A stretch of DNA of 25,557 nt from an uncultured Desulfuromonadales bacterium (GTDB lineage Bacteria; Desulfobacterota; Desulfuromonadia; Desulfuromonadales; Geopsychrobacteraceae), in the NCBI GenBank assembly GCA_945787295.1, contig CALZHQ010000035.1, positions 1 to 25,557 of the forward strand, read 5' to 3'. Every line of letters begins with the position of its first letter. The first letter of the stretch is position 1. Shown here in pieces: positions 1 through 8,351 of this stretch. The notes beneath the pieces were generated by a model. The model worked only from the letters and a program-made list of their open reading frames with translations, was not told where the DNA came from and did no database searches. Made by a program: the position numbers and the translations under genes.

Positions 1-1
1 C

Positions 2-190
2 GATAAGCTGCTGGCGGTCCGTGAGGTCGGCAGCGCGACCGGCTTCTGTGCCCAGGAGCCGCTGGTGCAGCATTTCGGTGTGCCGGCAGGTCAGAGCTAC
101 CGCGTCAGTGTGACCTTCCCCAGTGGCGTGGAAGTCGTCAAGGAAAATATTTCGGCCGGGCAAACGCTGCAGCTGGAAGAAGCAAAATAG
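2..190 (+). CDS. ASPIC/UnbV-domain (CRTAC1-like) protein, C-terminal fragment
   Basis: The reading frame is open from the left edge and stops with TAG at 188-190, giving the last 62 residues of a protein that starts outside the window. The fragment contains a run matching the ASPIC/UnbV domain found at the end of FG-GAP/CRTAC1-type proteins: TGFCAQEPLVQHFGVPAG, then a VTFPSG strand and a final GQTLQLEE strand. Such proteins are usually secreted beta-propellers with this small C-terminal domain; their role in bacteria is not well defined. A strong palindromic terminator follows 40 bases downstream, so it is probably a transcription unit separate from the next operon. The upstream domains cannot be seen. 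The family call is fairly secure; any function is not. Confidence 0.7.
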   Translation, partial: DKLLAVREVGSATGFCAQEPLVQHFGVPAGQSYRVSVTFPSGVEVVKENISAGQTLQLEEAK

Positions 191-229
191 TAACTCATAA
201 AGGCAACATGTTTTTGAGGTAAAACTTCT

Positions 230-261
230 GTAAAGGCGACGCATGCGTCGCCTTTACTTTT
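230..261 (+). terminator. Perfect-palindrome intrinsic terminator
   Basis: Positions 230-257 form a 28-base perfect palindrome centred on GCATGC. As RNA it folds into a stem of about 12 bp with a four-base loop. The GC-rich core is followed by TTTACTTTT, as expected of a Rho-independent terminator for the ASPIC/UnbV gene ending at 190. A two-fold-symmetric DNA operator is an alternative reading. The ATG at 243 lies in the centre of the palindrome and is therefore a poor start for the next gene. Confidence 0.75.
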
Positions 262-275
262 CTGCGCTGAAAGAT

Positions 276-2708
276 ATGACGCAACTTTCCACCAACAGTC
301 GTCTCTATGGCGGCATCTTTTTCCTCTGCATGGCAACCCTGATGTACGAGCTGATCCTGACCCGGATCTTCTCGGTGCTGATGTGGTACCATTTCGCATC
401 GATGGCGATCTCTTTGGCGCTGTTCGGCCTGGGCGGGTCGGCGTTGTTGGTTTACCTGCGTCCTGGCTGGTTTCCGGAAACGCGCACGGCGGCTTTGAGC
501 AGCCGCTTTGCCCTGCTGTTCGGGCTGACGGTGTCGCTGTTCTTTCTGCTGTTTGTCGCTTTCCGACTGCAGCCGGTGTTCGGCTACCGGGTGCTCTCCT
601 TTTTTCATCAACCATTCTATCAACCTTTTCAGCAGGGCAATGTTCAGCAGACTCTGGACTTGGGACAGCTGGCGGGCCTGGCCGGACTTTACCTGCTGAC
701 CGCGTTGCCGTTCTTCTGCAGCGGCATCGCCGTGACCCTGTTGCTCTCGCGCCATCATCAACAGTTCAACCGGCTTTATTTCTACGATCTCTGTGGGGCC
801 GGGGCCGGCTGCCTGATGATCATTCTGGTGCTGAAGCTGGTCGGTGGGATCACCGGGCTATTGATTATCGCGCTGATCGGGCTGCTGGCTGCCTGGTTGT
901 TGCTGCCTCAACCGCACCTGCCTCGCCAGCGGATTGTCATTGTCCTGCTGATGCTGTTGCTCGGTGCTGCCGGGATCGGAAACCTGCTGACCGATTTTGC
1001 CGAAATCCGTTTTGTCCGCGGTCGCTATGAGCCGAACCTGCTCTGGAGTTCCTGGAACTCGTTTTCCCGCGTGGCGGTCTACCCGGCGCAGAGCGAAGAG
1101 GCGGGCCGCGCCTGGGGACTTTCGCGTAACTACCGGGGAGCGATTCCTGAGCAGTTGGGGATGGTGGTTGACGATACCGGTTACACCACTCTCTACCGCG
1201 ACCAGGGTGAGCTGACCGACGGCTTTTTCCGCGATAATGTCATCAGTCTTGCCTACTATCTCAAGTCGCAGCCGAGCGTGCTGGTGATCGGCCCCGGTGG
1301 CGGAAAGGATGTGCTGGCGGCGCTGGCGATGGAGGCCCGCCGGGTAGTGCCGGTCGAGGTCAACCCGCTGATCGTTCAGGCGGTCAATAAGGAATTTGGC
1401 AGTTTTACCGGCGAGCTTTACCGGCAACCAAAGGTTGAACTGCAGGTTGACGAAGGGCGCAGCTATATCCGCCGCAGTGATGAGCAGTTCGATGTTATCC
1501 AGGCTTCGGCGGTGTTTGGCCGTATGGCACCCTCGGCCGGGGCTTTTACCCTGTCGGAGAACAACCTCTATACCCTGGAGGCCTTTAACGATTACTGGGA
1601 TCACCTGAGTGAAGACGGCATCCTCAGTATCTCGCGTTTTATCTTCGAGCGGGAGACCCTGCGGCTGGTGTCGCTGGGTCTGGAGCTGTTGAAACAGCGG
1701 GGGGTGGCGAACCCGGCGGCCCACATCGTGGTGATCAAGGAACGCGGACTGGCCAATTTCATGCTGAAAAAACAGCCGTTCTCTGTTAGCGAGCTGACTG
1801 AGCTTCGTCAGCTGGCGGCGGATAAAGCCTTTGATCTTGTCTATCTGCCGGGGGCTGAGAAGGGGCAGAAGGCGTTTCAGGAACTGGTTGCCTCTGGCGG
1901 CAGCGCCGAATTCTACCGTAACTTTCCCTTCGATATCACGCCGACCGATGATAACCGGCCGTTTTTCTACTACATGCTCAAACCGGGCAGTTTTTTGAAC
2001 CTGTTTTCATTTCCGGAGCAGAGTCCTTTTGAGGATCGGGCGATCCTGATCCTGCGGAACCTGTTGCTGGTGGTGGGCGCTGGCGTGGTGCTGGTGTTCC
2101 TGCTGCCGCTGCTGTTGTTGCGCCGGCAGGCACTGAAAGGCCCGCTGGCGGTGAGGCGGCTTGGCTACTTCGCCTGCCTCGGACTCGGCTTTATGCTGCT
2201 CGAAATCGGCCTGCTGCGACGTTTTATCCTGTTCCTCGGGCATCCGATCTATTCGCTGGCGGTGATCCTTTTTTCCCTGCTGATTTTCTCCGGTCTCGGC
2301 AGCCTGCTGTCGCAACGTCTGCAACAGCGCAAAGGCCGTTTGCCGATGATATTACTGGCACTGGTTTTGCTATCTCTAGTTTATACTTACGGCTTGCCGT
2401 CATTGTTGACGCAATGGGTCGGCTTGCCGCTGGCCCTGCGCTGCCTGTTGGCCGGCTTGCTGTTGGCGCCACTCGGACTGCTGCTGGGGATGCCGATGCC
2501 GCTGGGAATCAAGTTGTTTCATGAAAATGCTGAGGAGATCCCCTGGAGCTGGGGGGTCAACGGTGCGACCAGCGTGCTCGGCACCATCCTGGCGGTGGTG
2601 CTGGCGATGAACTTCGGTTTCAACCTGACCCTGTTGCTGGGGGTCGGGGTTTATCTGCTGGCGCTGCTGACGGTGCTCAGCATCCGGCAATCGAAAGAAC
2701 TGTCATGA
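276..2708 (+). CDS. Membrane spermidine-synthase-like protein (SAM-binding fold between two membrane domains)
   Basis: This protein of 810 residues has about seven hydrophobic helices in its first ~230 residues, a central Rossmann-like domain and a second cluster of about five to six helices after residue ~590. The central domain has a nucleotide-binding loop GPGGGKDV (about 339-346), an acidic strand end VPVEVNP (E361) and the DEGRSYIRR and FDVIQ segments typical of spermidine-synthase/SAM-methyltransferase folds. Membrane-embedded spermine/spermidine-synthase-like proteins are common, but their substrates are largely unknown. The in-frame ATG at 243 sits inside the upstream terminator hairpin, so the next ATG at 276 was chosen; neither has a strong ribosome-binding site. 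It is the first gene of the operon, and its stop overlaps the next start as ATGA. It may modify a membrane or exported substrate handled by the downstream proteins; polyamine synthesis is not implied. Confidence 0.75.
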   Translation: MTQLSTNSRLYGGIFFLCMATLMYELILTRIFSVLMWYHFASMAISLALFGLGGSALLVYLRPGWFPETRTAALSSRFALLFGLTVSLFFLLFVAFRLQPVFGYRVLSFFHQPFYQPFQQGNVQQTLDLGQLAGLAGLYLLTALPFFCSGIAVTLLLSRHHQQFNRLYFYDLCGAGAGCLMIILVLKLVGGITGLLIIALIGLLAAWLLLPQPHLPRQRIVIVLLMLLLGAAGIGNLLTDFAEIRFVRGRYEPNLLWSSWNSFSRVAVYPAQSEEAGRAWGLSRNYRGAIPEQLGMVVDDTGYTTLYRDQGELTDGFFRDNVISLAYYLKSQPSVLVIGPGGGKDVLAALAMEARRVVPVEVNPLIVQAVNKEFGSFTGELYRQPKVELQVDEGRSYIRRSDEQFDVIQASAVFGRMAPSAGAFTLSENNLYTLEAFNDYWDHLSEDGILSISRFIFERETLRLVSLGLELLKQRGVANPAAHIVVIKERGLANFMLKKQPFSVSELTELRQLAADKAFDLVYLPGAEKGQKAFQELVASGGSAEFYRNFPFDITPTDDNRPFFYYMLKPGSFLNLFSFPEQSPFEDRAILILRNLLLVVGAGVVLVFLLPLLLLRRQALKGPLAVRRLGYFACLGLGFMLLEIGLLRRFILFLGHPIYSLAVILFSLLIFSGLGSLLSQRLQQRKGRLPMILLALVLLSLVYTYGLPSLLTQWVGLPLALRCLLAGLLLAPLGLLLGMPMPLGIKLFHENAEEIPWSWGVNGATSVLGTILAVVLAMNFGFNLTLLLGVGVYLLALLTVLSIRQSKELS

Positions 2709-3766
2709 CGCGACTGCTTATATCTCTTCTTTTGCTGGTTTTGCTCGCCGCCTGTAATCCTTCGGAGCAGGGGCTCGAGGGGCAGCTGCTGCTTCAGGGC
2801 CAGCCGTTGGCTGGCGCCCAATTGGAAGTCTATCTGAAAAGCGGCGCGGAACGTTCCTCCTCCCCCTTCACAGTCACCAGTACCGATGCCAGCGGCACTT
2901 ACCGGGTTGCCCTGCCTGAAGGTGACTATTTCTTGGTCGGCAAACTGAAGCAGCAGAGCGGTGGCTTGAACCGAATGCTGATGGCCGAAGCCCCGGCCAA
3001 TCCTTACAGCGTTGCCGGGCAACTGCGCAAGGTCGCGCCATTTGAACTGCAGGAAATGGGACTGGGCGGCAACCTGCCGGCCGATCCAGATACCTGGGTC
3101 GAGGGGCTGCTGACCGCCGCCGGGCGGCCATTGCCGGACGCCTTTGTCTACGTCTATACTGAGGGCTCAGGCGATTTGATGGGTCCGTCTTACGCCAAGC
3201 TGGTGCAGGCGGATGGCGAAGGCCGTTTCCGGCTGGAACTTCCTGCCGGACGCTTCTGGCTGGTGGCGCGTAAACGCAGCGACGGTGGTCGCTCCGGGGA
3301 GCCGATGGCCGGCGACCTGAACGGACGTTATCCCGGCAATCCGGTCGAGATTGCCCGAGGTCAGCAGCTGCAGCTGGACAGCTTTGACCTGCAGCCGGTC
3401 GATGAAAACCGCCAGCTGCAGAGGCTGGCGGCCGGGAAGTTTGTCGCCACCGAGACAGTCCTGCAGGGACGGGTGGTCGACGACCAGGGCCATCCTTTAA
3501 GCGGCATCTATGTTTACGCTTATCTCGACAAGCGGATGATCGGTAAGCCGACCTACATCTCGGCGGCGACGACCGCAAGTGGGCAGTTCGAACTGTTCCT
3601 CGGCAGTGGCGGCAAATACTACATCGGTGCCCGCAGTACTTTCGGCGGGCCACTGGAACCGGGCGAATGGGTCGGCACCTGGGACGATGAAGCCGATCAC
3701 GGTATTACTGTTGAGCAGGGCGAACAGCGTGAACTTGACGACATCCAGTTGCGGGAGGTCTGGTGA
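2705..3766 (+). CDS. Lipoprotein with three CarboxypepD_reg-like (Ig-fold) repeats
   Basis: This is a 353-residue protein with a lipoprotein signal peptide ending in LLAAC, so Cys17 is the probable lipidation site. It contains three beta-sandwich repeats of the carboxypeptidase-regulatory-like type (GxxxxxGxPLxGAxVxxY, then a Gly/Asp turn, YRVALPxGDYFLV). They lie at about residues 23-75, 125-180 and 250-305. The second repeat carries the signature ARKR, then GRYPGNPVEI; the third ends with ADHGITVEQG. The same signatures occur in the two paralogues at 4950 and 7320. Such domains are non-catalytic and act in binding or as spacers on cell-surface proteins. The start overlaps the upstream stop by four bases (ATGA), and the stop overlaps the next start by one base. 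It is probably anchored in the envelope; the ligand is unknown. Confidence 0.75.
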   Translation: MTRLLISLLLLVLLAACNPSEQGLEGQLLLQGQPLAGAQLEVYLKSGAERSSSPFTVTSTDASGTYRVALPEGDYFLVGKLKQQSGGLNRMLMAEAPANPYSVAGQLRKVAPFELQEMGLGGNLPADPDTWVEGLLTAAGRPLPDAFVYVYTEGSGDLMGPSYAKLVQADGEGRFRLELPAGRFWLVARKRSDGGRSGEPMAGDLNGRYPGNPVEIARGQQLQLDSFDLQPVDENRQLQRLAAGKFVATETVLQGRVVDDQGHPLSGIYVYAYLDKRMIGKPTYISAATTASGQFELFLGSGGKYYIGARSTFGGPLEPGEWVGTWDDEADHGITVEQGEQRELDDIQLREVW

Positions 3767-4953
3767 TGGGCAGGCTGCTGTTGTTACTGTTACTGTTGTT
3801 GCCGGTCCCGCTCGCTGCCGAAGTCCTGACTGGCGAGGTCCACTGGAGTGGCCTGCGACAGCTCACAGAGAAAGTCCTGGTCGACAGCGGTGCAACACTG
3901 GTCATCGCCCCCGGCAGTCGACTCGAGTTTGCTGGTGGCAGTCTGGAGGTGGCTGGAACGCTGCGCGCCGAACAGGTCAGCTTTGTCGGTACCGACTGGT
4001 CAGGGATCGTTCTGACCCGCACGGCCAAGGCTCAATTAAGCAACTGTCGGATCAGTGGCGCCAAGACCGGAATCTTTGTTGCTGGTGGCAGGCCGCAGCT
4101 GGAAAAACTGCAGCTGATAAATAATCAGGTCGGTATCGAGTTGAAACAGCAGAGCCGGGCTTTGATCCGCGATAGCTTGTTTCAGGGCAACGCCAAGGTC
4201 GGCCTGTTCATCAAGGAAGGCTCGGCTCCGGTTGTCATCGGGAACCGGTTTGTTGATAATGGACGTTATGGCACTTATATCTTCCGCTCGATACCGGAAG
4301 CGTTCAGCGGTAACCGGTTTGAAAGAAATGACACCGGTTTGATGATCGCCTATTTCGGCAGTGATCCGCTGATCAATGACAATCAGTTTGTCGACAATCA
4401 GCTTGGCATCCATACCGATCGTTCGGCCAAACCGCTGTTGCAGGGCAACCGCTTCCTGGAAAACCAGATCGGGATCAAGTTGCAGCGCCGTGCCGATGCC
4501 AGGGTCGAAGGAAATCTGCTGCAGGGAAATCAGCAGGGGATCGCCGTGCTCTATTCCTCGTATCCGCGGATTGTCGGTAATGACTTTATCGACAATAAGT
4601 TGGCTGTTTACCTTGAACATCAGTCATCGGTCTGGGAACAGGCCAACGGTGCAGAACGCCGTCAGCAGGCGGTCGCCAGTCGCGGCGCCTTCGGAAGTAA
4701 ACCCCGGCAGGCCGTGACCGAAGATCAGCGCCGGCCAGCGGCGCTGGATGGCAGCGTTGATGTTCGTAGCAACTGGTGGGGCACACTGGCGACGGCTGAA
4801 ATCAACCGACTGGGGGCGGATGCAAACCTGAGTTTTATCCACGACAGTCACGACCAGCCGACCTTCAGCGAAGAGGGGAAAGACTATCCTCTCGACCGGG
4901 TGAAGTTTTTTCCTGCGGCAGACCAGCCGCAGTTTGCGGAGAGTGTTCAATGA
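3766..4953 (+). CDS. Secreted right-handed parallel beta-helix protein (NosD-like fold)
   Basis: This 395-residue protein has a hydrophobic signal peptide with probable cleavage after PLAA. The mature part consists of 22-24-residue rungs with recurring N-x-F-x-x-N-x-x-G-I units (for example NRFVDN, NQFVDNQLGI, NRFLENQIGI, NDFIDN). This is the pattern of the right-handed beta-helix/PbH1 family that includes NosD and many polysaccharide-active proteins. The C-terminal part holds SNWWGT followed by GADANL, a motif shared with the two paralogues. ATG at 3766 was chosen over the GTG three bases earlier because it makes the usual TGATG overlap with the preceding stop. No lyase or epimerase catalytic residues could be assigned. 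It forms a pair with the preceding repeat lipoprotein. Confidence 0.75.
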   Translation: MGRLLLLLLLLLPVPLAAEVLTGEVHWSGLRQLTEKVLVDSGATLVIAPGSRLEFAGGSLEVAGTLRAEQVSFVGTDWSGIVLTRTAKAQLSNCRISGAKTGIFVAGGRPQLEKLQLINNQVGIELKQQSRALIRDSLFQGNAKVGLFIKEGSAPVVIGNRFVDNGRYGTYIFRSIPEAFSGNRFERNDTGLMIAYFGSDPLINDNQFVDNQLGIHTDRSAKPLLQGNRFLENQIGIKLQRRADARVEGNLLQGNQQGIAVLYSSYPRIVGNDFIDNKLAVYLEHQSSVWEQANGAERRQQAVASRGAFGSKPRQAVTEDQRRPAALDGSVDVRSNWWGTLATAEINRLGADANLSFIHDSHDQPTFSEEGKDYPLDRVKFFPAADQPQFAESVQ

Positions 4954-5984
4954 TACGCAAAAGTTTGTCGATTTGTCTGCTGCTCTTGCTGACACCGAGC
5001 CTGCTGCTGGCGGCTGCCGGGGTAGAAGGGCGGGTCGCCTGGCGCGGCCAGCTGGTCCCGGGACTGCTGATCAGTGCCTACGGCTCGCTGCAGGAGGTCG
5101 TCGAAAATCGGCCGCTGGCGGTCTCCGCACCTTCAAAACTGGACGGGACTTATCGCTTGGAATTGCCGCCCGGGACCTACTACCTGGTCGCGCGCGATTT
5201 TACCGGAGAACCGCAGCCCGGTAACTATTTTTGCTACTACAGCGGCAGCCCGGTGGTCGTGAGCGCAGAAAGTTTCCGCCAGGTCGGTTTCAACCTGATT
5301 AAGGTGCCGAATGAAGCGCCGCCGCAGACTGGCCAGCGCTCCGGTTTGACCGGTCGGATCAGTTTCGCAGATGAGCCGCTGGAAAAGGCCTACCTCTACA
5401 TCTACCAGGATTACAAAAAGAATTTCAAAGGCCCGGCCTACTATATCCAGCCGGTCGCCAAAGGGGATTTCCGCCTCTCATTGCCGCCGGGCGAATATTT
5501 TGTCCTGGCGCGCAAGCGGGCTCGCGGTGGCCAGTTCGGCCCGGTGGAGATCGACGACTATTTCAACTACTATTACGGCAACCCGGTCCGCATCGAGAAG
5601 AACCAGGTCCGGCATATCGACGTGGAAGCGATCAAGCGACTGTCGATGCTGGAAGAGGAGGCTGGAGTTTTTCAGGGAGTCAAGGGGCAGATTCTCGGCC
5701 CGGAAGAGGCTCCTCAGGCCGGATTGCGGGTCTTTGCTTACCGGCAGGCGGAAATGACCGGGATGCCGGCATTCTTTTCCGCCGCCAGTGATGAGCAGGG
5801 CCGCTTTGAACTGCCGATTCCGGAGCAGGGCTCCTTTTACCTGTTGGCCCGCAAGTCGTTCGGCGGTCCGGCAGGCGGTGGAGAGCTGTATGGCAAGTAT
5901 CTCGGCAGCGCCGATCATCGCATCGAGCTGACCGACCAACAGAAAGTACAGGAGATCAAGATCCGTGTGGCACCGAGTCAGTAA
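4950..5984 (+). CDS. Secreted protein with three CarboxypepD_reg-like repeats, paralogue 2
   Basis: This 344-residue protein has a Sec signal peptide (hydrophobic stretch ending LLLAAAG) and no lipobox cysteine. Three beta-sandwich repeats follow at roughly 25-95, 130-190 and 245-300. The middle repeat contains VLARKR and then YYYGNPVRIEK; the last contains RVFAYRQ, YLLARKSFGG and ADHRIEL. These match the paralogues at 2705 and 7320 in order and spacing, so the genes arose by duplication of a whole three-repeat protein. GGAG lies just upstream (about 4937-4940), and the ATG overlaps the previous stop by four bases. The protein is probably periplasmic or exported. No catalytic residues were recognised, and its ligand or partner is unknown; the following beta-helix protein is the likely partner. 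Confidence 0.72.
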   Translation: MIRKSLSICLLLLLTPSLLLAAAGVEGRVAWRGQLVPGLLISAYGSLQEVVENRPLAVSAPSKLDGTYRLELPPGTYYLVARDFTGEPQPGNYFCYYSGSPVVVSAESFRQVGFNLIKVPNEAPPQTGQRSGLTGRISFADEPLEKAYLYIYQDYKKNFKGPAYYIQPVAKGDFRLSLPPGEYFVLARKRARGGQFGPVEIDDYFNYYYGNPVRIEKNQVRHIDVEAIKRLSMLEEEAGVFQGVKGQILGPEEAPQAGLRVFAYRQAEMTGMPAFFSAASDEQGRFELPIPEQGSFYLLARKSFGGPAGGGELYGKYLGSADHRIELTDQQKVQEIKIRVAPSQ

Positions 5985-7323
5985 TCTCATCCTGTTGCTC
6001 TGCCTGTTCCCCTGCTTGGGCTGGGGGGCGCCGCAGGTTATCAAAGCGAAGCAGCGCTGGAGCGGTTCGGTCGAACTTGACAGACCCTTGCAGGTTGCCC
6101 CGGGCGCCGTGCTGGAGATTTCAGCCGGAACGCAAGTCAAGGTGTTGAGCGAAACCAGCAAGTTGACTGTGCGCGGCCGTCTGCTGGTGCTGGGAAGCGA
6201 AGCTGAACCGGTGGTTTTCAGTACGCCGCCGCAATGGCAGGGGATTGAATTTGTCGAGGCTGAAGCCTACAGCCGGATTGAACATGCCCGGTTCTTCAAT
6301 TGCCAGCAGGGGATCAGCCTGATCGCCACTTCGCCGCGGTTGCGGCACAACAGCTTCGAGGATTGCGAGGTCGGCGTCCAGTTGCTGCGTGAATCCAATA
6401 CGCTGCTGGAAAGCAATCGCTTCATAAATAATCGCTTCGGTCTCAAGGTCAGCATGCGCTCTGCACCGAAGGTGATCAATAACCGATTCGAGCGTAACCA
6501 ACAGGTGGCCATGGAGGTTTCCAACAACAGTCGCGGACTGATCGAAGGGAACCTGTTTTCCGACAATGTTTTGGGTCTGTCGCTCCAGCGGACCTTTGCT
6601 GGGAAGGTCCGGGGGAACCAGTTCAGAAACAACGAGATCGGACTCTACAGTTATCAGAGTAAAAACACGCCATCGATCGAAAACAACCTGTTCCAGGGGA
6701 ATGAAGTCGGTCTGTCGGCCTTCACCTTTTCCTATCCAGCGGTGCGTAACAATCGTTTTATCGATAACCAGACCGCGATCAATAACGATCAGTTCGGCTC
6801 CGCGCTGGTCGAATTTAACCTTTTCAGGAATAACGACACGGCGATTTACAATAATCGTAAATCTAATCCCCAGGTTAAAAACAATCAGTTTGAGGGCAAT
6901 GAGCTGGTGCTTTTCTGTGATTATTCGTCCTATCCGCAGGTGAAACAGAACAACTTTATTGACAACAAGACGGTAGCGAAACTGGGGATTTACCAGAGCG
7001 CCGATTGGGAAAAACGGGTCGGCTCCAAGAAGCTGGTTCGCAAGGAGTCAATGGCGCGCAAAAGCCAGAACCCGCTGCTGGATCAGGCCCCGACTGAATT
7101 TTCCGACCGGGTCGATTTGAGCGGTAACTGGTGGGGCGAACTGACCGATAAAATGATTGCCGCTGGAGCCGATGCCAACCTGGAAATTCTCTACGATCGC
7201 CGGGATAAAAGGCAGGTCTCCTACCCCGGCTTCGGCGATGGCAGCTATCTTCTTGACCAGATTGATTATGCTCCCTGGCTTGAACAGCAGGTTGACGATG
7301 CCGGGCCTCAGGAGTCGCCATGA
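5965..7323 (+). CDS. Secreted right-handed parallel beta-helix protein, paralogue 2
   Basis: This 452-residue protein has a signal peptide (NLILLLCLFPCLGWGA) followed by a long series of beta-helix rungs with Asn-rich turns (NRFINNRFGL, NRFERNQ, NQFRNNEIGL, NNLFQGNEVGL, NRFIDNQTAI). It is the longest of the three paralogues. Near the C-terminus it has GNWWGEL, GADANLEILYD and then LLDQIDYAPW, matching the gene at 3766 (SNWWGT, GADANLSFIHD, LDRVKFFP). The GTG start at 5965 was chosen: AGGAG lies about eleven bases upstream and it leaves a complete signal peptide; the gene overlaps the preceding one by 20 bases. The fold is clear. Whether it binds metal (as proposed for NosD), polysaccharide or a protein partner cannot be told. 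Confidence 0.72.
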   Translation: MWHRVSNLILLLCLFPCLGWGAPQVIKAKQRWSGSVELDRPLQVAPGAVLEISAGTQVKVLSETSKLTVRGRLLVLGSEAEPVVFSTPPQWQGIEFVEAEAYSRIEHARFFNCQQGISLIATSPRLRHNSFEDCEVGVQLLRESNTLLESNRFINNRFGLKVSMRSAPKVINNRFERNQQVAMEVSNNSRGLIEGNLFSDNVLGLSLQRTFAGKVRGNQFRNNEIGLYSYQSKNTPSIENNLFQGNEVGLSAFTFSYPAVRNNRFIDNQTAINNDQFGSALVEFNLFRNNDTAIYNNRKSNPQVKNNQFEGNELVLFCDYSSYPQVKQNNFIDNKTVAKLGIYQSADWEKRVGSKKLVRKESMARKSQNPLLDQAPTEFSDRVDLSGNWWGELTDKMIAAGADANLEILYDRRDKRQVSYPGFGDGSYLLDQIDYAPWLEQQVDDAGPQESP

Positions 7324-8351
7324 GACTGCTGTTGCTCATTTTACTCTTATTTGCTCAGCCGGCTCTTGCCGCACTGATCGAAGGGCGCGTGATCGATGGC
7401 GAGAACCCGGTCAGCGGGATTCGGGTAGCTGCGTATCCCACTCTCGATCCGAGCGGAACGCCGCTGGCCCTTTCAGCAGCGACCTCTGCCGACGGCATGT
7501 ATCGCCTGCAGGTGCCGAGCGGTTATGTCGCCCTCTATGCGCATGATGCCGTAAGCGGTCGCTTTGCCTTCTGCGGTCGCAACCCGGTGCGGGCAGAAGA
7601 GGGGAAGCCCAACTGGGCCGGATTACAGCTAGTGCCGCTGACTGCTGCCAAGCAGCTGGCCTATGACGACGAATACTCTGCCGGTCTGGAAGGCAGGGTG
7701 CTGTTCGCGGGGCAGCCGCTGGCCGGTGCGCTGGTCCATCTCTACCTGGATGTCAGCGAAGACCTCAAGGGGCAGGGTTACCGACTCTCGCTACCGACGG
7801 CAGAGGATGGTTATTTTGCTTTCCACAACCTGCCGGAGAGCGACTACTTTCTGGTGGTGCGCAAGCGCAGCAGCGGGGAACGGCTCGGGCCGGTGCGTGA
7901 AGGGGATTACCTGGGTATTTATCCGGGCAACCCGCTTAAACTGCAGGCGGGGCAGTTGGCCCAGGTTGAATTTTCCGCGGTGCGCAAATTAAAAGAAGAT
8001 AGCGGCAGTGAAACGCCGAACCGGGCCAGTCTTTTTCGTCTCACCGGGCAGATCGTCGATCAGAGTGGAAAGCCGCAGCCCGGCCTGCATGTCTTTGCCT
8101 ATCGCGAGAAGGTGATCGGCCACGACCGCCCGGCCGGGTTGTCACCGGTGACCGGTGCCGATGGCCGATTCGAGGTCAACCTGCCGGAAGCGGGAGTCTA
8201 CTATGTGGGAGCTCGCGAGTATTATGGTGATTCGCCGGCTCCGGGTGAACTGTTCGGCATGTACGAGGAAAGTGCCGATCATGGCCTGCAGGTTGAGGCC
8301 GGGCGAACTGTCGAGATCGTTATCGAAGTTGACCCGGTCACCCTGGAGTAA
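7320..8351 (+). CDS. Secreted protein with three CarboxypepD_reg-like repeats, paralogue 3
   Basis: This 343-residue protein has a Sec signal peptide (LLLLILLLFAQPALA) and three beta-sandwich repeats at about 20-80, 120-185 and 238-300. The second repeat has GQPLAGALVHLYLD, VVRKRSSG and GIYPGNPLKL; the third has LHVFAYREK, a YYVGARE strand and ADHGLQVE. These align with the paralogues at 2705 and 4950. CAGGAG lies seven bases before the ATG, and the start overlaps the previous stop by four bases (ATGA). It is paired with the downstream lipidated beta-helix gene through a one-base overlap (TAATG). Cys-poor and without recognisable enzyme motifs, it is most likely a structural or binding component of the envelope. 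Confidence 0.72.
   Translation: MRLLLLILLLFAQPALAALIEGRVIDGENPVSGIRVAAYPTLDPSGTPLALSAATSADGMYRLQVPSGYVALYAHDAVSGRFAFCGRNPVRAEEGKPNWAGLQLVPLTAAKQLAYDDEYSAGLEGRVLFAGQPLAGALVHLYLDVSEDLKGQGYRLSLPTAEDGYFAFHNLPESDYFLVVRKRSSGERLGPVREGDYLGIYPGNPLKLQAGQLAQVEFSAVRKLKEDSGSETPNRASLFRLTGQIVDQSGKPQPGLHVFAYREKVIGHDRPAGLSPVTGADGRFEVNLPEAGVYYVGAREYYGDSPAPGELFGMYEESADHGLQVEAGRTVEIVIEVDPVTLE

Noticed and set aside
195..761. Minus-strand open frames across the left operon
   Set aside because: They are Gln/Arg-rich shadows of the high-GC coding strand without ribosome sites or family motifs.
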